Assembly: GCF_005843925.1 (NCBI RefSeq)
Contig: NZ_VCBC01000004.1
Coordinates: 186,001 to 250,000 of the forward strand
Source: Thalassotalea litorea
Lineage (GTDB): Bacteria > Pseudomonadota > Gammaproteobacteria > Enterobacterales > Alteromonadaceae
DNA length: 64,000 bases
Reading direction: 5' to 3'
Part shown: piece by piece, positions 18,078 to 28,539 of the stretch
How the letters are laid out: each line of letters starts with the position of its first letter
Numbering within the stretch: the first letter of the stretch is position 1
Translations under genes and position numbers: made by a program
Notes under the pieces: generated by a model
The model's input: only the letters and a program-made list of their open reading frames with translations
Database searches by the model: none
Told to the model about the DNA's origin: nothing

Positions 18078-19406
18078 TTAGGCCAGTGCTTTTATTTGCG
18101 CCAACGCCTGCTCGATTTCATTTTCGTTATTAATTAGCGATGGGGCAAATCGGGCATAGGTTTTCCGATAAGGAGTATTGCTCATAATGATGCCCTTACT
18201 GTGTAAGGTTTTTACCACCTCTTCTGGATGCATGCCATCGACTTCAAAGCAAACCAAGCCACTGGACAATTGCGTAGCCATTGGCGTGTGCAGTTTTATG
18301 TGGGACATTTTTGCTAACCCTTGTTTGGTTTGGGTATTTAGCTGGTGTATCCTTTGCTGCACATTGTCTTTGCCGAGCTGACGATGTAATTTGAACGCTT
18401 CAGGTAGCGCCCAACGATGTTCAAACGAGTGAAATCCACCTGGCGTCATATGTTCACCGATAGGCACTTGTTTCTGCTCAATAGTTCCTAACCAGACTTC
18501 ATAGGAGGCACTAAAGCTCGGGATCACAACTTCGCTGCGTTGCCACGCAGTTTCTTTTCCCCAGATAACACCTGTCCCTCTTGGACCAAAGATCCATTTA
18601 TGGGTGCCGGCAATAAAGAAATCACAACCGAGCTTACTGACATCCTGATCTTCAATACCAAAGCCGTGTACCCCATCGACGCAAAATAAAATTTGCTCAT
18701 TGTCGTTACGGGTGCGATTCATTTCTTCTATTACATCGGCCATCGCCCGTATTGGCAGTTTAACGCCTGTCGATGAATGCACCCAAGTGCAAGCAAATAC
18801 CCGTGTTTCGGGTTTAATTGCCGCTTTTAGCCGTTGACATACGTCATCAACATCCACTTGCCAGGCATTCTCATAAAGTGCGACTTGTCTCACTTTTGCA
18901 CTGGTTCTTTTAGCACGGTGGGCTAAAGACATATCGGTCGAATAATGGTCGTGAGTGGTTTGCAGTATTTCCTCGCCAGAATTTAGTTTCAGACCGCTGT
19001 AAACCAGGCCCAGTCCCATCGTGGTGCTATCGGTTAAGGCAATGCATTGTGGCTCTCCGCCCATGTAATCCGCAGCAGATTTGGCTATGTCGTGATCAAT
19101 CGTTAAGTATTTGCTATGCCAGTAATCGGCAGGGTTTTCGTCGAAAGCCTGGCGATGACGGTTAATCGCATCGGCGACAGGTTTTGGGTGTGATGCCAGT
19201 AAGAATGTCGCGAGCTGTATGTAGTCGCGAGTCAGCGGAAACAAGTCTCTTAACGCTTTCCAGTCTCCCTGAGATATTGGTCCGGCATTGGCAGGATTTT
19301 GTGGATTTGAATTCCCGCTTGCACCTAATGCAAGTGCCTGACTCGCGGGAAGAAATGCGGCTCCCATACCCAATCCCAGTCGGTTTAAAAATTGGCGGCG
19401 TAACAT
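18078..19406 (-). CDS. Tat-exported class V aminotransferase-fold PLP enzyme
   Basis: The 442-residue enzyme starts with a twin-arginine signal (MLRRQFLNRLGLGMGAAF, then AxA near 24). The PLP fold follows. Near 245, FCVDGVHGFG carries the Asp that contacts the pyridine nitrogen. FFIAGTHKWIFGPRGTG near 270 carries the Schiff-base lysine. It resembles isopenicillin-N-epimerase-like and cysteine-desulfurase-like class V enzymes. Export with cofactor through Tat suggests periplasmic action. The substrate is not evident. Confidence 0.85.
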   Translation of the reverse strand: MLRRQFLNRLGLGMGAAFLPASQALALGASGNSNPQNPANAGPISQGDWKALRDLFPLTRDYIQLATFLLASHPKPVADAINRHRQAFDENPADYWHSKYLTIDHDIAKSAADYMGGEPQCIALTDSTTMGLGLVYSGLKLNSGEEILQTTHDHYSTDMSLAHRAKRTSAKVRQVALYENAWQVDVDDVCQRLKAAIKPETRVFACTWVHSSTGVKLPIRAMADVIEEMNRTRNDNEQILFCVDGVHGFGIEDQDVSKLGCDFFIAGTHKWIFGPRGTGVIWGKETAWQRSEVVIPSFSASYEVWLGTIEQKQVPIGEHMTPGGFHSFEHRWALPEAFKLHRQLGKDNVQQRIHQLNTQTKQGLAKMSHIKLHTPMATQLSSGLVCFEVDGMHPEEVVKTLHSKGIIMSNTPYRKTYARFAPSLINNENEIEQALAQIKALA

Positions 19407-19611
19407 CGGTATCTCGCTTATCGAAATTAAACTGTGCTAAGTATAGATGAGCAAAAAAATAGATGAGCAGAAAATAGATGAACCACAAAGTAAGGGACTA
19501 AGGCATTGCGACCGATGAAGATGTTGTTAGGGTGTCAGGCACTCGAAAATGTTGGTAATAAACCTCGGGAGGTCGTACATGAATAGCGTAATACTACATA
19601 CGCGGACAAAG

Positions 19612-19638
19612 AAAAAAAGCGCCCGGAGGCGCTTTTTT
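19612..19638 (-). terminator. Terminator of purL
   Basis: GCGCC / GGCGC with a CGGA loop is flanked by A and T runs, giving a strong minus-strand terminator 17 bases after the purL stop. The A-rich side would also let it work weakly in the plus direction. Confidence 0.9.
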
Positions 19639-19654
19639 AAGCATTGAAATGTTA

Positions 19655-22600
19655 TTAACCGACAAACTTTCTGGCGTTGCGGAACATACGCACCCATGGC
19701 GAGTCTTCTTGCCACTCATCGGGATGCCAGGAGTTGGCCACAGTTCTAAATACACGTTCAGGATGTGGCATCATAATCGTCACCCGGCCATCGGTTGTTG
19801 TAAGGGACGTAATACCATCCGGTGAACCATTCGGGTTTGAAGGATACGTTTCTGTTATCTGACCATAGTTGTCGACATAACGCATCGCCACTGTACCGGA
19901 ATCATTTGCGTCTGCAATGGCTTGCTCTGACGTAAACTCGGCACGACCTTCACCATGTGAAACGGCGATTGGCATGTGTGAGCCTTCCATACCTTTAAAG
20001 AATATGGATGGGCTTTGCTGAATTTCTACCAGTGAGAAACGTGCTTCGAAACGCTCAGATTTATTCTGCACGAAACGCGGCCATGCATCAGAGCCAGGGA
20101 TGATTTCATGAAGATTAGAAAGCATCTGACAACCATTACATACCCCCAAAGAGAACGTATCTTCACGGTGGAAGAATGTCTTAAACATTTCGCGCGCTTT
20201 ATCGTTAAACAAAATCGATTTCGCCCAACCTTCACCAGCGCCCAGTACGTCACCGTAGGAGAAACCACCGCAGGCAACTAAGCCTTTAAAGTCAGCCAAA
20301 TCGACACGACCCGCGAGAACGTCGGACATATGCACGTCGACCGTAATAAAACCAGCACGATCAAATGCTGCGGCCATCTCTACGTGGGAGTTGACCCCTT
20401 GCTCACGTAAAATTGCGACTTTCGGATTGGTTTCGTTTTCTGCGTCAGCTGCGATATGCGAGGCGACAATATCGTCGTTAAGATCAAAGGTTAAGTTTAC
20501 ATTCAGACCTGGATCTTCAGTATCAAACTTAAGCATATGTTCTTGTTCGGCGCACTCAGGGTTATCGCGTAACGATTGCATTCTGAATGTAGTTTGCGCC
20601 CAAACCGTACGGAAGTGGGTGCGAGTATTACTCAAGACTTCATCGCCGTCACGGCTAAAGCGGATTTGATCGTCATTATTCAAACGACCAATATCGGTGC
20701 AGTACTCTAAAATGCCATGGTCAGCAAAAACCGCATGGATGGCATCGATATCCGTTTCTCGGATTTGAATCACAGCACCGAGTTCTTCGTTAAACAATAC
20801 GCTTAAATCATCACCAACGAGTTTACTGATATCAATATCAACACCGGTGTGGCCTGCGAATGCCATTTCCGCAACCGCGGCGAACAAACCACCATCGGAA
20901 CGGTCATGGTATGCCAGCAGTTTTTCTTCGCGAACCAGAGTTTGGATGGCGTTGAAGAATCCTTTTAGTACTTTCGCATCGTCAACATCCGGGGTTTGTG
21001 TACCCAGTTGCTTGTAAACCTGAGCAAGACAAGAACCGCCCAATCGGTTTTTACCACCGGAAAGGTCAATGGCAACAATACGCGACTCACCTTTATCGGT
21101 GCGTAATTGCGGGGTTACGGTTTTACGAATGTCTTCGACACGGCCAAATGCAGTGATAACCAGAGAGAGTGGTGATGTTACCGCTTTATCTTCACCGTTT
21201 TCATCTTGCCATTGGGTTTTCATCGACATTGAGTCTTTACCCACAGGGATGGTTAGACCAAGTTCTGGACATAACTCTTCACCAACGGCTTTTACGGCTT
21301 CATAAAGACCGGCATCTTCACCCGGGTGGCCCGCTGCGGCCATCCAGTTTGCAGACAGTTTGATTCGGTTTAAATCGCCAATATCGGCACTGGCAATATT
21401 GGTGAGTGACTCAGCCACTGCCAGTCTTGCCGAGGCGCCATAATTTAACAATGCCACAGGGGTGCGTTCACCAAGGGACATTGCTTCACCATGATAACTG
21501 TCAAGCGCTGCAGCGGTTACCGCACAATCTGCCACAGGTACCTGCCAGGGACCAACCATTTGATCGCGGTTTACCATGCCGGTAACACTGCGATCACCAA
21601 TGGTGATTAAGAAGGTTTTCTCTGCAACTGTTGGCAGACTCAAAATGCGATCTGCGGCGTCATCTAGGGTAATGTCATCAAGGGCAAGCGCTTTACCGGT
21701 TTCGGTTTTGCTTGCTACCTGACGGTGCATTTTCGGAGGCTTACCTAACAATAAGTCCAAAGACAGATCGATTGGCGTATTTTTCTCAGCGTCATCGGCA
21801 AAATGCGAATCGGTTAACGTCAGGTGTTCTTCTTCGGTTGCGTATCCGACCACTGCAAATGGCGCGCGTTCACGTTCACAAATGGCTTTAAATTCATCCA
21901 TACGCTCTGGCGCGACGGCCAATACATAGCGTTCTTGAGATTCATTACACCAGATTTCCAGTGGCGACATGCTGCGCTCGTCGTTTGGAACATTGCGCAA
22001 CTCAAACTTACCACCACGGCCACCATCGGCGACCAGTTCCGGGAATGCATTGGATAAGCCACCAGCACCCACGTCGTGGATAAATAAAATAGGGTTGTCA
22101 TCACCAAGCTGCCAGCATCGGTCAATAACTTCCTGACAACGACGTTCCATTTCTGGGTTTTCACGCTGTACCGAGGCAAAATCTAAATCTTCATTAGACT
22201 GACCGGACGCCATGGAAGAGGCTGCACCGCCACCAAGGCCGATGTTCATTGCTGGCCCACCAAGTGCGATCAGGCTAGCACCAACAACGATTTCACCTTT
22301 TTGGACGTGTTCGTCGCGAATATTGCCTAATCCACCGGCCAACATAATTGGTTTGTGGTAACCACGAATTTCTTCACCGTTAAATGAATGCACCTGTTCT
22401 TCGTAAGTACGGAAATAACCAAGAATATTGGGGCGGCCAAATTCGTTGTTAAATGCAGCGCCACCTAACGGACCTTCAATCATGATATCCAATGCAGTGA
22501 CGATACGACCGGGTTTACCAAAATCCGTTTCCCAAGGTTGTTCAAAACCAGGGATGCGCAAATTTGAAACCGTGAAGCCGACGAGGCCCGCTTTCGGTTT

Positions 22601-23578
22601 CGAACCAATACCGGTGGCACCTTCGTCGCGAATTTCACCACCAGAGCCGGTTGCCGCACCAGGGTAAGGTGAGATAGCGGTTGGGTGGTTATGGGTTTCG
22701 ACTTTCATCAGGATTTGGATGTCTTCCTGAGTGTATTCGTATTCATGGCTTACTGGGTTCGGGAAGAAACGGCCGGCTTCAGAACCGGTCATAACCGCAG
22801 CATTATCTTTATAGGCACTCAAGACAAAATCACTGTTAAGCTCATAGGTGTTTTTAATCATTTTAAACAATGATTTATCCTGAGCAACACCGTCGATTGT
22901 CCAATCGGCGTTAAAGATTTTATGACGACAATGTTCTGAGTTTGCCTGGGCAAACATGTACAATTCGATGTCATTTGGGTTGCGACCCAATTTGCTGAAA
23001 TTTTCCACTAAATAGTCAATTTCATCATCGGCCAATGCCAGACCCAATTCAATATTGGCTTTAGCCAGTGCTTCGCGACCACCGGTTAATATATCCACGG
23101 ATGCCAAAGAGCCAGGTTCGGCGCTTGCGAATAATTGCTCCGCTTGTTCAAAGTTCGCAAATACCACTTCCATCATTCGGTCATGGAACAGCGCAAGCAA
23201 TGCATTTTGTTGCTCTGCGGATAACTCATTTGACGTTTCAACGTAGTAGGCGATACCACGTTCAAGTCGGATGATTTTTTCTAAGCCACAGTTGTGTGCG
23301 ATGTCGGTAGATTTGGAAGACCAGGGGGAGATGGTTCCAGGGCGAGGAGTCACCAGGAAGAGAGTACCTTGCGGCTCGTGTTCTTCGATGGTTGGCCCAT
23401 AAGTCAGCAGCTTTTGCAGTTTGCTGAGTTCATCGCTGGTCAACGCCGCATCATTGTGCGAAAAGTGCATGAACTCTGCATAAATGTCAGTGACCGGCAG
23501 ATTCAATTGCGCACATTGCGTCAGGAGTTTTTTTAATCTGAAATCGGATAACGCCGGAGCGCCGCGTAGGATTTCCAT
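19655..23578 (-). CDS. purL: Phosphoribosylformylglycinamidine synthase (FGAM synthetase)
   Basis: The 1307-residue single-chain PurL makes FGAM from FGAR, ATP and glutamine in the fourth step of purine synthesis. The start [19 protein letters not shown] matches enterobacterial PurL. The middle carries [13 protein letters not shown] and GGxxSSMASG of the ATP-binding AIRS-like domains. The C-terminal glutaminase has the nucleophile Cys in [10 protein letters not shown], and HPERVFR near the end. Length is normal (E. coli 1295). It is monocistronic, divergent from mltF, a common order in Alteromonadales. Confidence 0.97.
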   Translation of the reverse strand: MEILRGAPALSDFRLKKLLTQCAQLNLPVTDIYAEFMHFSHNDAALTSDELSKLQKLLTYGPTIEEHEPQGTLFLVTPRPGTISPWSSKSTDIAHNCGLEKIIRLERGIAYYVETSNELSAEQQNALLALFHDRMMEVVFANFEQAEQLFASAEPGSLASVDILTGGREALAKANIELGLALADDEIDYLVENFSKLGRNPNDIELYMFAQANSEHCRHKIFNADWTIDGVAQDKSLFKMIKNTYELNSDFVLSAYKDNAAVMTGSEAGRFFPNPVSHEYEYTQEDIQILMKVETHNHPTAISPYPGAATGSGGEIRDEGATGIGSKPKAGLVGFTVSNLRIPGFEQPWETDFGKPGRIVTALDIMIEGPLGGAAFNNEFGRPNILGYFRTYEEQVHSFNGEEIRGYHKPIMLAGGLGNIRDEHVQKGEIVVGASLIALGGPAMNIGLGGGAASSMASGQSNEDLDFASVQRENPEMERRCQEVIDRCWQLGDDNPILFIHDVGAGGLSNAFPELVADGGRGGKFELRNVPNDERSMSPLEIWCNESQERYVLAVAPERMDEFKAICERERAPFAVVGYATEEEHLTLTDSHFADDAEKNTPIDLSLDLLLGKPPKMHRQVASKTETGKALALDDITLDDAADRILSLPTVAEKTFLITIGDRSVTGMVNRDQMVGPWQVPVADCAVTAAALDSYHGEAMSLGERTPVALLNYGASARLAVAESLTNIASADIGDLNRIKLSANWMAAAGHPGEDAGLYEAVKAVGEELCPELGLTIPVGKDSMSMKTQWQDENGEDKAVTSPLSLVITAFGRVEDIRKTVTPQLRTDKGESRIVAIDLSGGKNRLGGSCLAQVYKQLGTQTPDVDDAKVLKGFFNAIQTLVREEKLLAYHDRSDGGLFAAVAEMAFAGHTGVDIDISKLVGDDLSVLFNEELGAVIQIRETDIDAIHAVFADHGILEYCTDIGRLNNDDQIRFSRDGDEVLSNTRTHFRTVWAQTTFRMQSLRDNPECAEQEHMLKFDTEDPGLNVNLTFDLNDDIVASHIAADAENETNPKVAILREQGVNSHVEMAAAFDRAGFITVDVHMSDVLAGRVDLADFKGLVACGGFSYGDVLGAGEGWAKSILFNDKAREMFKTFFHREDTFSLGVCNGCQMLSNLHEIIPGSDAWPRFVQNKSERFEARFSLVEIQQSPSIFFKGMEGSHMPIAVSHGEGRAEFTSEQAIADANDSGTVAMRYVDNYGQITETYPSNPNGSPDGITSLTTTDGRVTIMMPHPERVFRTVANSWHPDEWQEDSPWVRMFRNARKFVG

Positions 23579-23729
23579 AAACTAAATACCATGGTTAGAT
23601 TGAAGGGTAAATTTTGCTGCGCATTATAGAAGAAAAGATGACCTTTGATAAGATAAAAACCCGCTTAAAGCGAACTAATTCGAAAAAGTGCTGTAAAATT
23701 TGCATAATTCACGACACAATAAAATTATT

Positions 23730-25109
23730 ATGAAAAAATTTATCCATACAGCTCAACATCTTCGACTGGTTTTGTTGTCGGCAGTGGCATTTATGCTATT
23801 TGCCTGTAGCGAACCGGACAAACCCGCTTCCCTAGAGCAAATTCTCGAACATAATACGTTGCGGGTCGGTACTTTGCAGGGGCCTGGGAATTATTATCAT
23901 CACGCATCTCACGAAGCTGGTTTTGAATATGAATTGGCACGTAGGTACAGCCAGTACATTGATGTCGAGTTGGAGATGGTACCGGCCAAGAATCTAAGTG
24001 AATTGTTACACAAGCTCGAATCCGGGCAAGTAGACTTTGTCGCGGCTGGAATTAGTGTGACCAGTGAGCGTTTGGAAAAATACCGCTTTGCACCAAGTTA
24101 CGGACAGGTTTCTCAGGAACTGGTCTTTAAACAAGGTGGCAAATGGCCTAAATCCATTAGTGAAGTTGACGGAAAATTGCTGGTCGTAAAAGACTCTTCT
24201 CACGCGCAAAACCTAAAGCAATTACAAAAGCTTGAGCCGCAATTAAAGTGGCAGGAAAGTAGCTCCCATGATAGTGAGGAATTGTTGCGAGCGGTCGCAG
24301 AAGGGGACATTGATTTTACCATCGTCGATTCAAATACGCTGACACTAAATCAACAAACCTACCCGCAAATCAATGTGGCCTTTACCATTCAACAATCACA
24401 ACCCATTGCCTGGATGCTCTTAAAAAACGCTGATGATGCATTACTGGCTTCATTAGTGGAATTTTTTGGCGAAGCGCATCATGACGGGACTTTACTGACC
24501 TTAACGCAAAAATATTATACCGACATTACAACCATCGATGGCGTCGATAACAGCGGTTTTGTTAATGCTACCAAGGTAAAACTGGCTCAGTTTGAACCCA
24601 TGTTCCGTCGCCATGCGGAAGGAATGGACTGGCGTTTGTTGGCGGCCATTGCGTATCAGGAGTCACAATGGCAACCGACTGCTCGTTCCCACACGGGAGA
24701 GCGGGGAATGATGATGCTGGATAAAAAAACAGCGCAGCAATTGGATGTCCATTCCCGTTTGGATGCAGAGCAGAGTGTACGCGGTGCTGCTAAACTGTTT
24801 CAGCAAATGTTTGCCCGCATCCCTCATCGCATTAGTAACCCGGACAGACAATGGTTTGCGCTGGCCGCTTACGATATTGGTTGGGGGCATTTAGAGGACG
24901 CTCGTTTGTTAACCGAACAACAAGGCGGCGATCCGGATCGCTGGCTCGATGTTAAGACTACGTTGCCACAGCTCAAAGAGAGAAAGTACTACCAGCATGC
25001 AAAGTACGGTTATGTTCGAGGCGATGAACCGGTGCGCTACGTGGAGAATATTCGCGCCTATTACGACACGCTAGTGCATTTAGATGAAGAAAATTTGCAT
25101 GATAACTAA
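23730..25109 (+). CDS. mltF: Membrane-bound lytic murein transglycosylase F
   Basis: The 459-residue protein has an N-terminal export signal ending in LFACSE, which fits a lipobox, so it is probably a lipoprotein. A periplasmic binding protein-like domain follows (LRVGTLQGPGNYY, near 38; GxDFVAAGISVTSERL near 95). The C-terminal SLT domain has the catalytic Glu in AAIAYQESQWQP and the GERGMMML motif. It cleaves murein glycan strands with 1,6-anhydro ends. I moved the start from TTG 23700 to ATG 23730. Confidence 0.93.
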   Translation: MKKFIHTAQHLRLVLLSAVAFMLFACSEPDKPASLEQILEHNTLRVGTLQGPGNYYHHASHEAGFEYELARRYSQYIDVELEMVPAKNLSELLHKLESGQVDFVAAGISVTSERLEKYRFAPSYGQVSQELVFKQGGKWPKSISEVDGKLLVVKDSSHAQNLKQLQKLEPQLKWQESSSHDSEELLRAVAEGDIDFTIVDSNTLTLNQQTYPQINVAFTIQQSQPIAWMLLKNADDALLASLVEFFGEAHHDGTLLTLTQKYYTDITTIDGVDNSGFVNATKVKLAQFEPMFRRHAEGMDWRLLAAIAYQESQWQPTARSHTGERGMMMLDKKTAQQLDVHSRLDAEQSVRGAAKLFQQMFARIPHRISNPDRQWFALAAYDIGWGHLEDARLLTEQQGGDPDRWLDVKTTLPQLKERKYYQHAKYGYVRGDEPVRYVENIRAYYDTLVHLDEENLHDN

Positions 25110-25349
25110 ATAGCTAACGTGCTGAAAAACTTGCCATTACAGAGCAAACTATCAAAATTCCTACTTTCCAGGGTGTTGGCCTCGACACCCAGGTCATAAA
25201 AATGTCATATTGGTTTTGTATACTTAAAGAGTAATGCCATTGGCCAAAACCTGTGTAGGTGATAGCAATAGTTCACCACATTGACCTTTTAAATATGCAC
25301 GAGGTCATCGTCAGTTTATGGCTAATTTTATGGTATCACGGAGGTTGTC

Positions 25350-25472
25350 ATGAAAAGAAAAGCGCTAAGATCGAATCACCGGCGTCGCCAGGCGCGTTCA
25401 ACGCATCGTAAAGTTAATGCGCGTTATCGGGTATTTTTCCGGGTCGTGTTGCAAAGCCAGGAAGGTAGTTAA
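25350..25472 (+). CDS. Unannotated 40-aa very basic microprotein
   Basis: An ideal ribosome site (GGAGG, five bases before the ATG) opens a 40-codon frame. The product starts MKRKALRSNHRRRQARSTHR and ends VFFRVVLQSQEGS. About one third of the residues are Arg, Lys or His, and there is no acidic residue before the final segment. This composition suggests binding to RNA, the ribosome or an acidic surface; I do not recognise a family. It sits alone in the gap between mltF and the converging tadA. Confidence 0.5.
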   Translation: MKRKALRSNHRRRQARSTHRKVNARYRVFFRVVLQSQEGS

Positions 25473-25645
25473 GCGCTGTTGCGTGTGGCTTTAGTCTAAA
25501 CATGAAAGTTTGCACTAGCCTGTTGCAAGTGTTTATCAACGACACCTATTATTGCTATCTAGGGCGTTCGCGACGTACTCAAATAACCATCTGAATTTAA
25601 ATGAGTTATTTAATTCAACTGGTTGGTTGGCGGGTTGAGTGACGG

Positions 25646-26152
25646 CTATGATCCCTGTTGTTTTGCCTGCTTTTGTTTTTTCTTATCGGCACGTCTTTGC
25701 TTGAAAAAAGCGGACAAATTTTCTGAGCATTCCTGTGCGAGTACGCCAGCAGTTATCTCCAGCTGATGATTGAGTTGCTCCGATTGCACCAAATTAAAAA
25801 CACTACCACATGCGCCGGTTTTCTCATCACGGGCACCAAACACCAGGCGTTTAATACGACTATGCACCAATAGCCCAGCGCACATCGGACAGGGTTCGAG
25901 GGTGACATAAAGCGTGCAATCGAGCATTCGATAATTATTGAGGACATCACCTGCCGCTCGAATTGCCTGCATCTCAGCATGAGCCGACGGGTCGTTGAGG
26001 GTTATGCTCTGGTTGCAACCGCGGGCGATAATCTCACCGTTATAAACCAATATAGCCCCTACAGGGATTTCACCAACAGAAGCCGCACGTTTTGCTTCTA
26101 CCATTGCGGCACGCATAAACATCTGATCTTGCTCGTGTGTGTCACTGTTCAT
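25646..26152 (-). CDS. tadA: tRNA-specific adenosine deaminase
   Basis: The 168-residue deaminase converts A34 to inosine in tRNA-Arg(ACG). The zinc site is HAEMQAIRAAG (His and catalytic Glu near 58-60) and PCPMCAGLLVHSRI (two Cys near 88-91). The C-terminal tail is basic (RRADKKKQKQAKQQ), as in other TadA. Length is normal. It neighbours mltF and purL as in related genomes. Confidence 0.95.
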   Translation of the reverse strand: MNSDTHEQDQMFMRAAMVEAKRAASVGEIPVGAILVYNGEIIARGCNQSITLNDPSAHAEMQAIRAAGDVLNNYRMLDCTLYVTLEPCPMCAGLLVHSRIKRLVFGARDEKTGACGSVFNLVQSEQLNHQLEITAGVLAQECSENLSAFFKQRRADKKKQKQAKQQGS

Positions 26153-26391
26153 TTACGTTACTTAAACCTTATGTTTGGGGATTTTCACTAAATATTGGTC
26201 TAACAGCACTCTATCGGTGTGATCCTGTGCTCAATATTTATACGGCTTAAAAAGCTTAACCCACTGTTTTTCATTTGAATTTTATATCGGGTTAAGCGTT
26301 GGTCTGCAAATTGCTTATTCTATAATAGTCGAGTAAATTAACCAATGAACTTTGCCTACAGGGCCGTGCAACTTAAGGAAAGAAAAGCCAT

Positions 26392-26610
26392 ATGACCGTA
26401 TTTAACTTTGTGATTATTATCGTTGTTTGTTCACTGATATATGAATATTTTAATCAGCGCCAAAAGCTACAACACAACAATACCAGCTCTGAAAAAAAAC
26501 ATGATGAATTGCTGAATGAAATCGGTGAAATGAAACAGCGCATTGAAACTTTAGAGAAAATCGTAACCGATAAGGGCTACGATTTGAAAAGTGAAATTGA
26601 TAATTTATAA
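26392..26610 (+). CDS. Small PspB-like membrane protein (72 aa)
   Basis: One N-terminal membrane helix (MTVFNFVIIIVVCSLIYEYF) is followed by a charged helix with EIGEMKQRIETLEKIVTDKGYDL. That end resembles PspB, where RIxxLExIL closes a short coiled coil. An AAGGA precedes the ATG. No pspA or pspC lies nearby, so I call it PspB-like only. It may sense or buffer membrane stress, by analogy. It converges on hemW with 11 bases between stops. Confidence 0.65.
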   Translation: MTVFNFVIIIVVCSLIYEYFNQRQKLQHNNTSSEKKHDELLNEIGEMKQRIETLEKIVTDKGYDLKSEIDNL

Positions 26611-26621
26611 AAAAGACACGC

Positions 26622-27767
26622 TTATAAAAATAAGGACAGTAAGTCGTTCAGATATCGGTGCCCCTGTTCAGAGATCCGATATTGATCATTGTCTTTTAGC
26701 AACAAGCCTTTATTCGTTGCTTGTTGTAAGGGTTGTGTGATGCTGTCTGCGTTCAAGCCGGTAGCTTGTTGAAAATCCAGCAAGGTAAACGGTTTGAATA
26801 AGCGCAGACGGTTCATCATATATTCAAAAGGGCGTTCTGCCTCGGCTACCTGATGCCACTTATCGAGCGCCTGGCGGTCTTTTTGTAGGTAACCTTTCGG
26901 ATGTTTAACTTTAACCGTGCGGTGTATGGTTTGCCCATCGATATCGGTAATTTTACCGTGGGCCCCGCAGCCAATTCCCAGATAATCGCCGTTCTGCCAA
27001 TAATTCAAATTGTGTTGGCTTTGGTATTGTTCACCTTTACTAAACGCGGAAATTTCGTATTGTTGATAACCTGCGCGGCTAAGTAATTCAAAACCTTGTT
27101 CCTGAATATCCCAGAGCGTTTCATCTTCCGGTAATGTCGGTGGCTTTGAATGAAAGGCGGTATTGGGCTCGATTGTGAGTTGATACCAGGAAAGGTGTTG
27201 TGGATTTAGCGCAATAGCCTGCCGTAAATCATCCAGAGCATGGTTGACGCTTTGATTTTCAAGGCCGTGCATTAAATCCAGGTTAAAGCTGCGTATCCCC
27301 GCTTGATGCGCTAATTCTGCGGCGCGAATGGCTTGGCCTGAGTCGTGAATTCGCCCGAGTTTTATTAATTTATCCGACGCAAAACTTTGTACGCCAATGG
27401 ATAATCGATTTACTCCCGCACTAGCAAAGCCTTTAAATTTATCGGCCTCTATGGTGCCTGGGTTTGCTTCAAGGGTGATCTCGGTCGTATTGCTGATATG
27501 GAGGCGCTGACCGACACCATCGAGGATATTGCCAATAGCTTTTGGCGAAAATAGACTTGGCGTGCCGCCGCCGATAAAAATCGAATGCACCGGCCGTTGA
27601 ATCGTAAATCGGACGATATCATCACTGAGGTCTTTGAGCAGCGCAGCAACATATTCGGGCTCATCAATATCTTGTTTCAGAGCATGGGAATTAAAATCAC
27701 AATAGGGACATTTTTGCACACACCATGGAATATGGATGTACAAAGACAGTGGTGGAGATACGAGCAT
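26622..27767 (-). CDS. hemW: Radical SAM heme chaperone HemW
   Basis: The 381-residue protein has the radical SAM cluster motif CVQKCPYC (Cys16, Cys20, Cys23) after YIHIPW, the SIFIGGGTPSLF segment near 64, and the HemW-type C-terminal domain. HemW (once called a HemN-like coproporphyrinogen oxidase) binds heme and delivers it to respiratory proteins; true HemN has an extra N-terminal part missing here. It starts four bases after the rdgB stop, so the two are co-transcribed, as in E. coli. Confidence 0.93.
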   Translation of the reverse strand: MLVSPPLSLYIHIPWCVQKCPYCDFNSHALKQDIDEPEYVAALLKDLSDDIVRFTIQRPVHSIFIGGGTPSLFSPKAIGNILDGVGQRLHISNTTEITLEANPGTIEADKFKGFASAGVNRLSIGVQSFASDKLIKLGRIHDSGQAIRAAELAHQAGIRSFNLDLMHGLENQSVNHALDDLRQAIALNPQHLSWYQLTIEPNTAFHSKPPTLPEDETLWDIQEQGFELLSRAGYQQYEISAFSKGEQYQSQHNLNYWQNGDYLGIGCGAHGKITDIDGQTIHRTVKVKHPKGYLQKDRQALDKWHQVAEAERPFEYMMNRLRLFKPFTLLDFQQATGLNADSITQPLQQATNKGLLLKDNDQYRISEQGHRYLNDLLSLFL

Positions 27768-27771
27768 CAGC

Positions 27772-28374
27772 TTAATCCAGGTGTTGAAAATGGGCTAACA
27801 ATTGCTTTAATGCTTTCCCGCGATGGCTTAACTGATTTTTTACGGCTCTGGGTAATTGCGCAGACGTACATTGATGGGCATCTACCCAAAACAATGGATC
27901 ATAGCCAAACCCTTGTTCGCCTTGTGCAGTGGTTAAAATACTCCCGTCCCAGGTACCATGACAAATCACTGGCGTCGGGTCATCGGCATGGCGCATATAC
28001 ACCAAAACACACTGAAATCGAGCGCTTCTTTGTTTATCATCTGCATCCTTCATGGCTGCCATAAGTTTGTCGTTGTTAGCACTGTCATTACCAGCTTCAC
28101 CAGCATAGCGCGCCGAGTAAATGCCGGGCTTACCGTTTAGAAAATCCACTTCTAATCCCGAGTCATCGGCAATCGCCGGTAAACCGGTGCATTTTGCCGC
28201 ATGACGGGCTTTGATTATCGCGTTTTCGACGAACGTTGTGCCGGTTTCTGCAACATCAGGCACATCAAAATCACTTTGTGGTAACACTTCAATCTGATGT
28301 TCACCTAACAACTCTGAGAGTTCTTTTACTTTTCCGGGGTTACCGGTGGCCAATACCAGGGATTGTTTCATCAT
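27772..28374 (-). CDS. rdgB: XTP/dITP pyrophosphatase
   Basis: The 200-residue enzyme hydrolyses dITP, ITP and XTP to monophosphates to keep damaged purines out of nucleic acids. Motifs: LATGNPGKVKEL (7-18), ADDSGLEVDFLNGKPGIYSA (about 68-87) and GFGYDPLFWVD (about 151). Two ATGs stand in tandem at the start; the second (28371) has the better spacing to GGAA. It heads the rdgB-hemW unit. Confidence 0.95.
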   Translation of the reverse strand: MMKQSLVLATGNPGKVKELSELLGEHQIEVLPQSDFDVPDVAETGTTFVENAIIKARHAAKCTGLPAIADDSGLEVDFLNGKPGIYSARYAGEAGNDSANNDKLMAAMKDADDKQRSARFQCVLVYMRHADDPTPVICHGTWDGSILTTAQGEQGFGYDPLFWVDAHQCTSAQLPRAVKNQLSHRGKALKQLLAHFQHLD

Positions 28375-28406
28375 TATTCCATCTTGTTAGGTTAAATAAG
28401 CGAGCA

Positions 28407-28434
28407 ATAAAAAATGCGGCATGATACCGCATTT
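28407..28434 (-). terminator. Terminator between the DUF4426 gene and rdgB
   Basis: AAATGCGG / CCGCATTT with a 7-base loop (28412-28434) is followed by six T on the minus strand. It should end transcripts coming from the yggS-proC-yggT-DUF4426 side before rdgB starts. Confidence 0.8.
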
Positions 28435-28474
28435 CAAATGTTATGCCAGTGCAATTGCCGGTATCAAGTCCAGT

Positions 28475-28510
28475 ACTAAAACCAGGACTAAAACCAGGAC
28501 TAAAACCAGG
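28475..28510. repeat. Three tandem 12-bp repeats
   Basis: ACTAAAACCAGG is repeated three times without variation at 28475, 28487 and 28499, followed by a partial ACCACC. It lies between the DUF4426 stop and the terminator. It looks like replication slippage; no coding role is seen. Confidence 0.85.
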
Positions 28511-28539
28511 ACCACCGTCGAGTATTACAAAGGAGGGGG

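Noticed and set aside
23579..23729. PurR operator at the purL promoter
   Set aside because: Only partial similarity to the PurR consensus could be found by eye.
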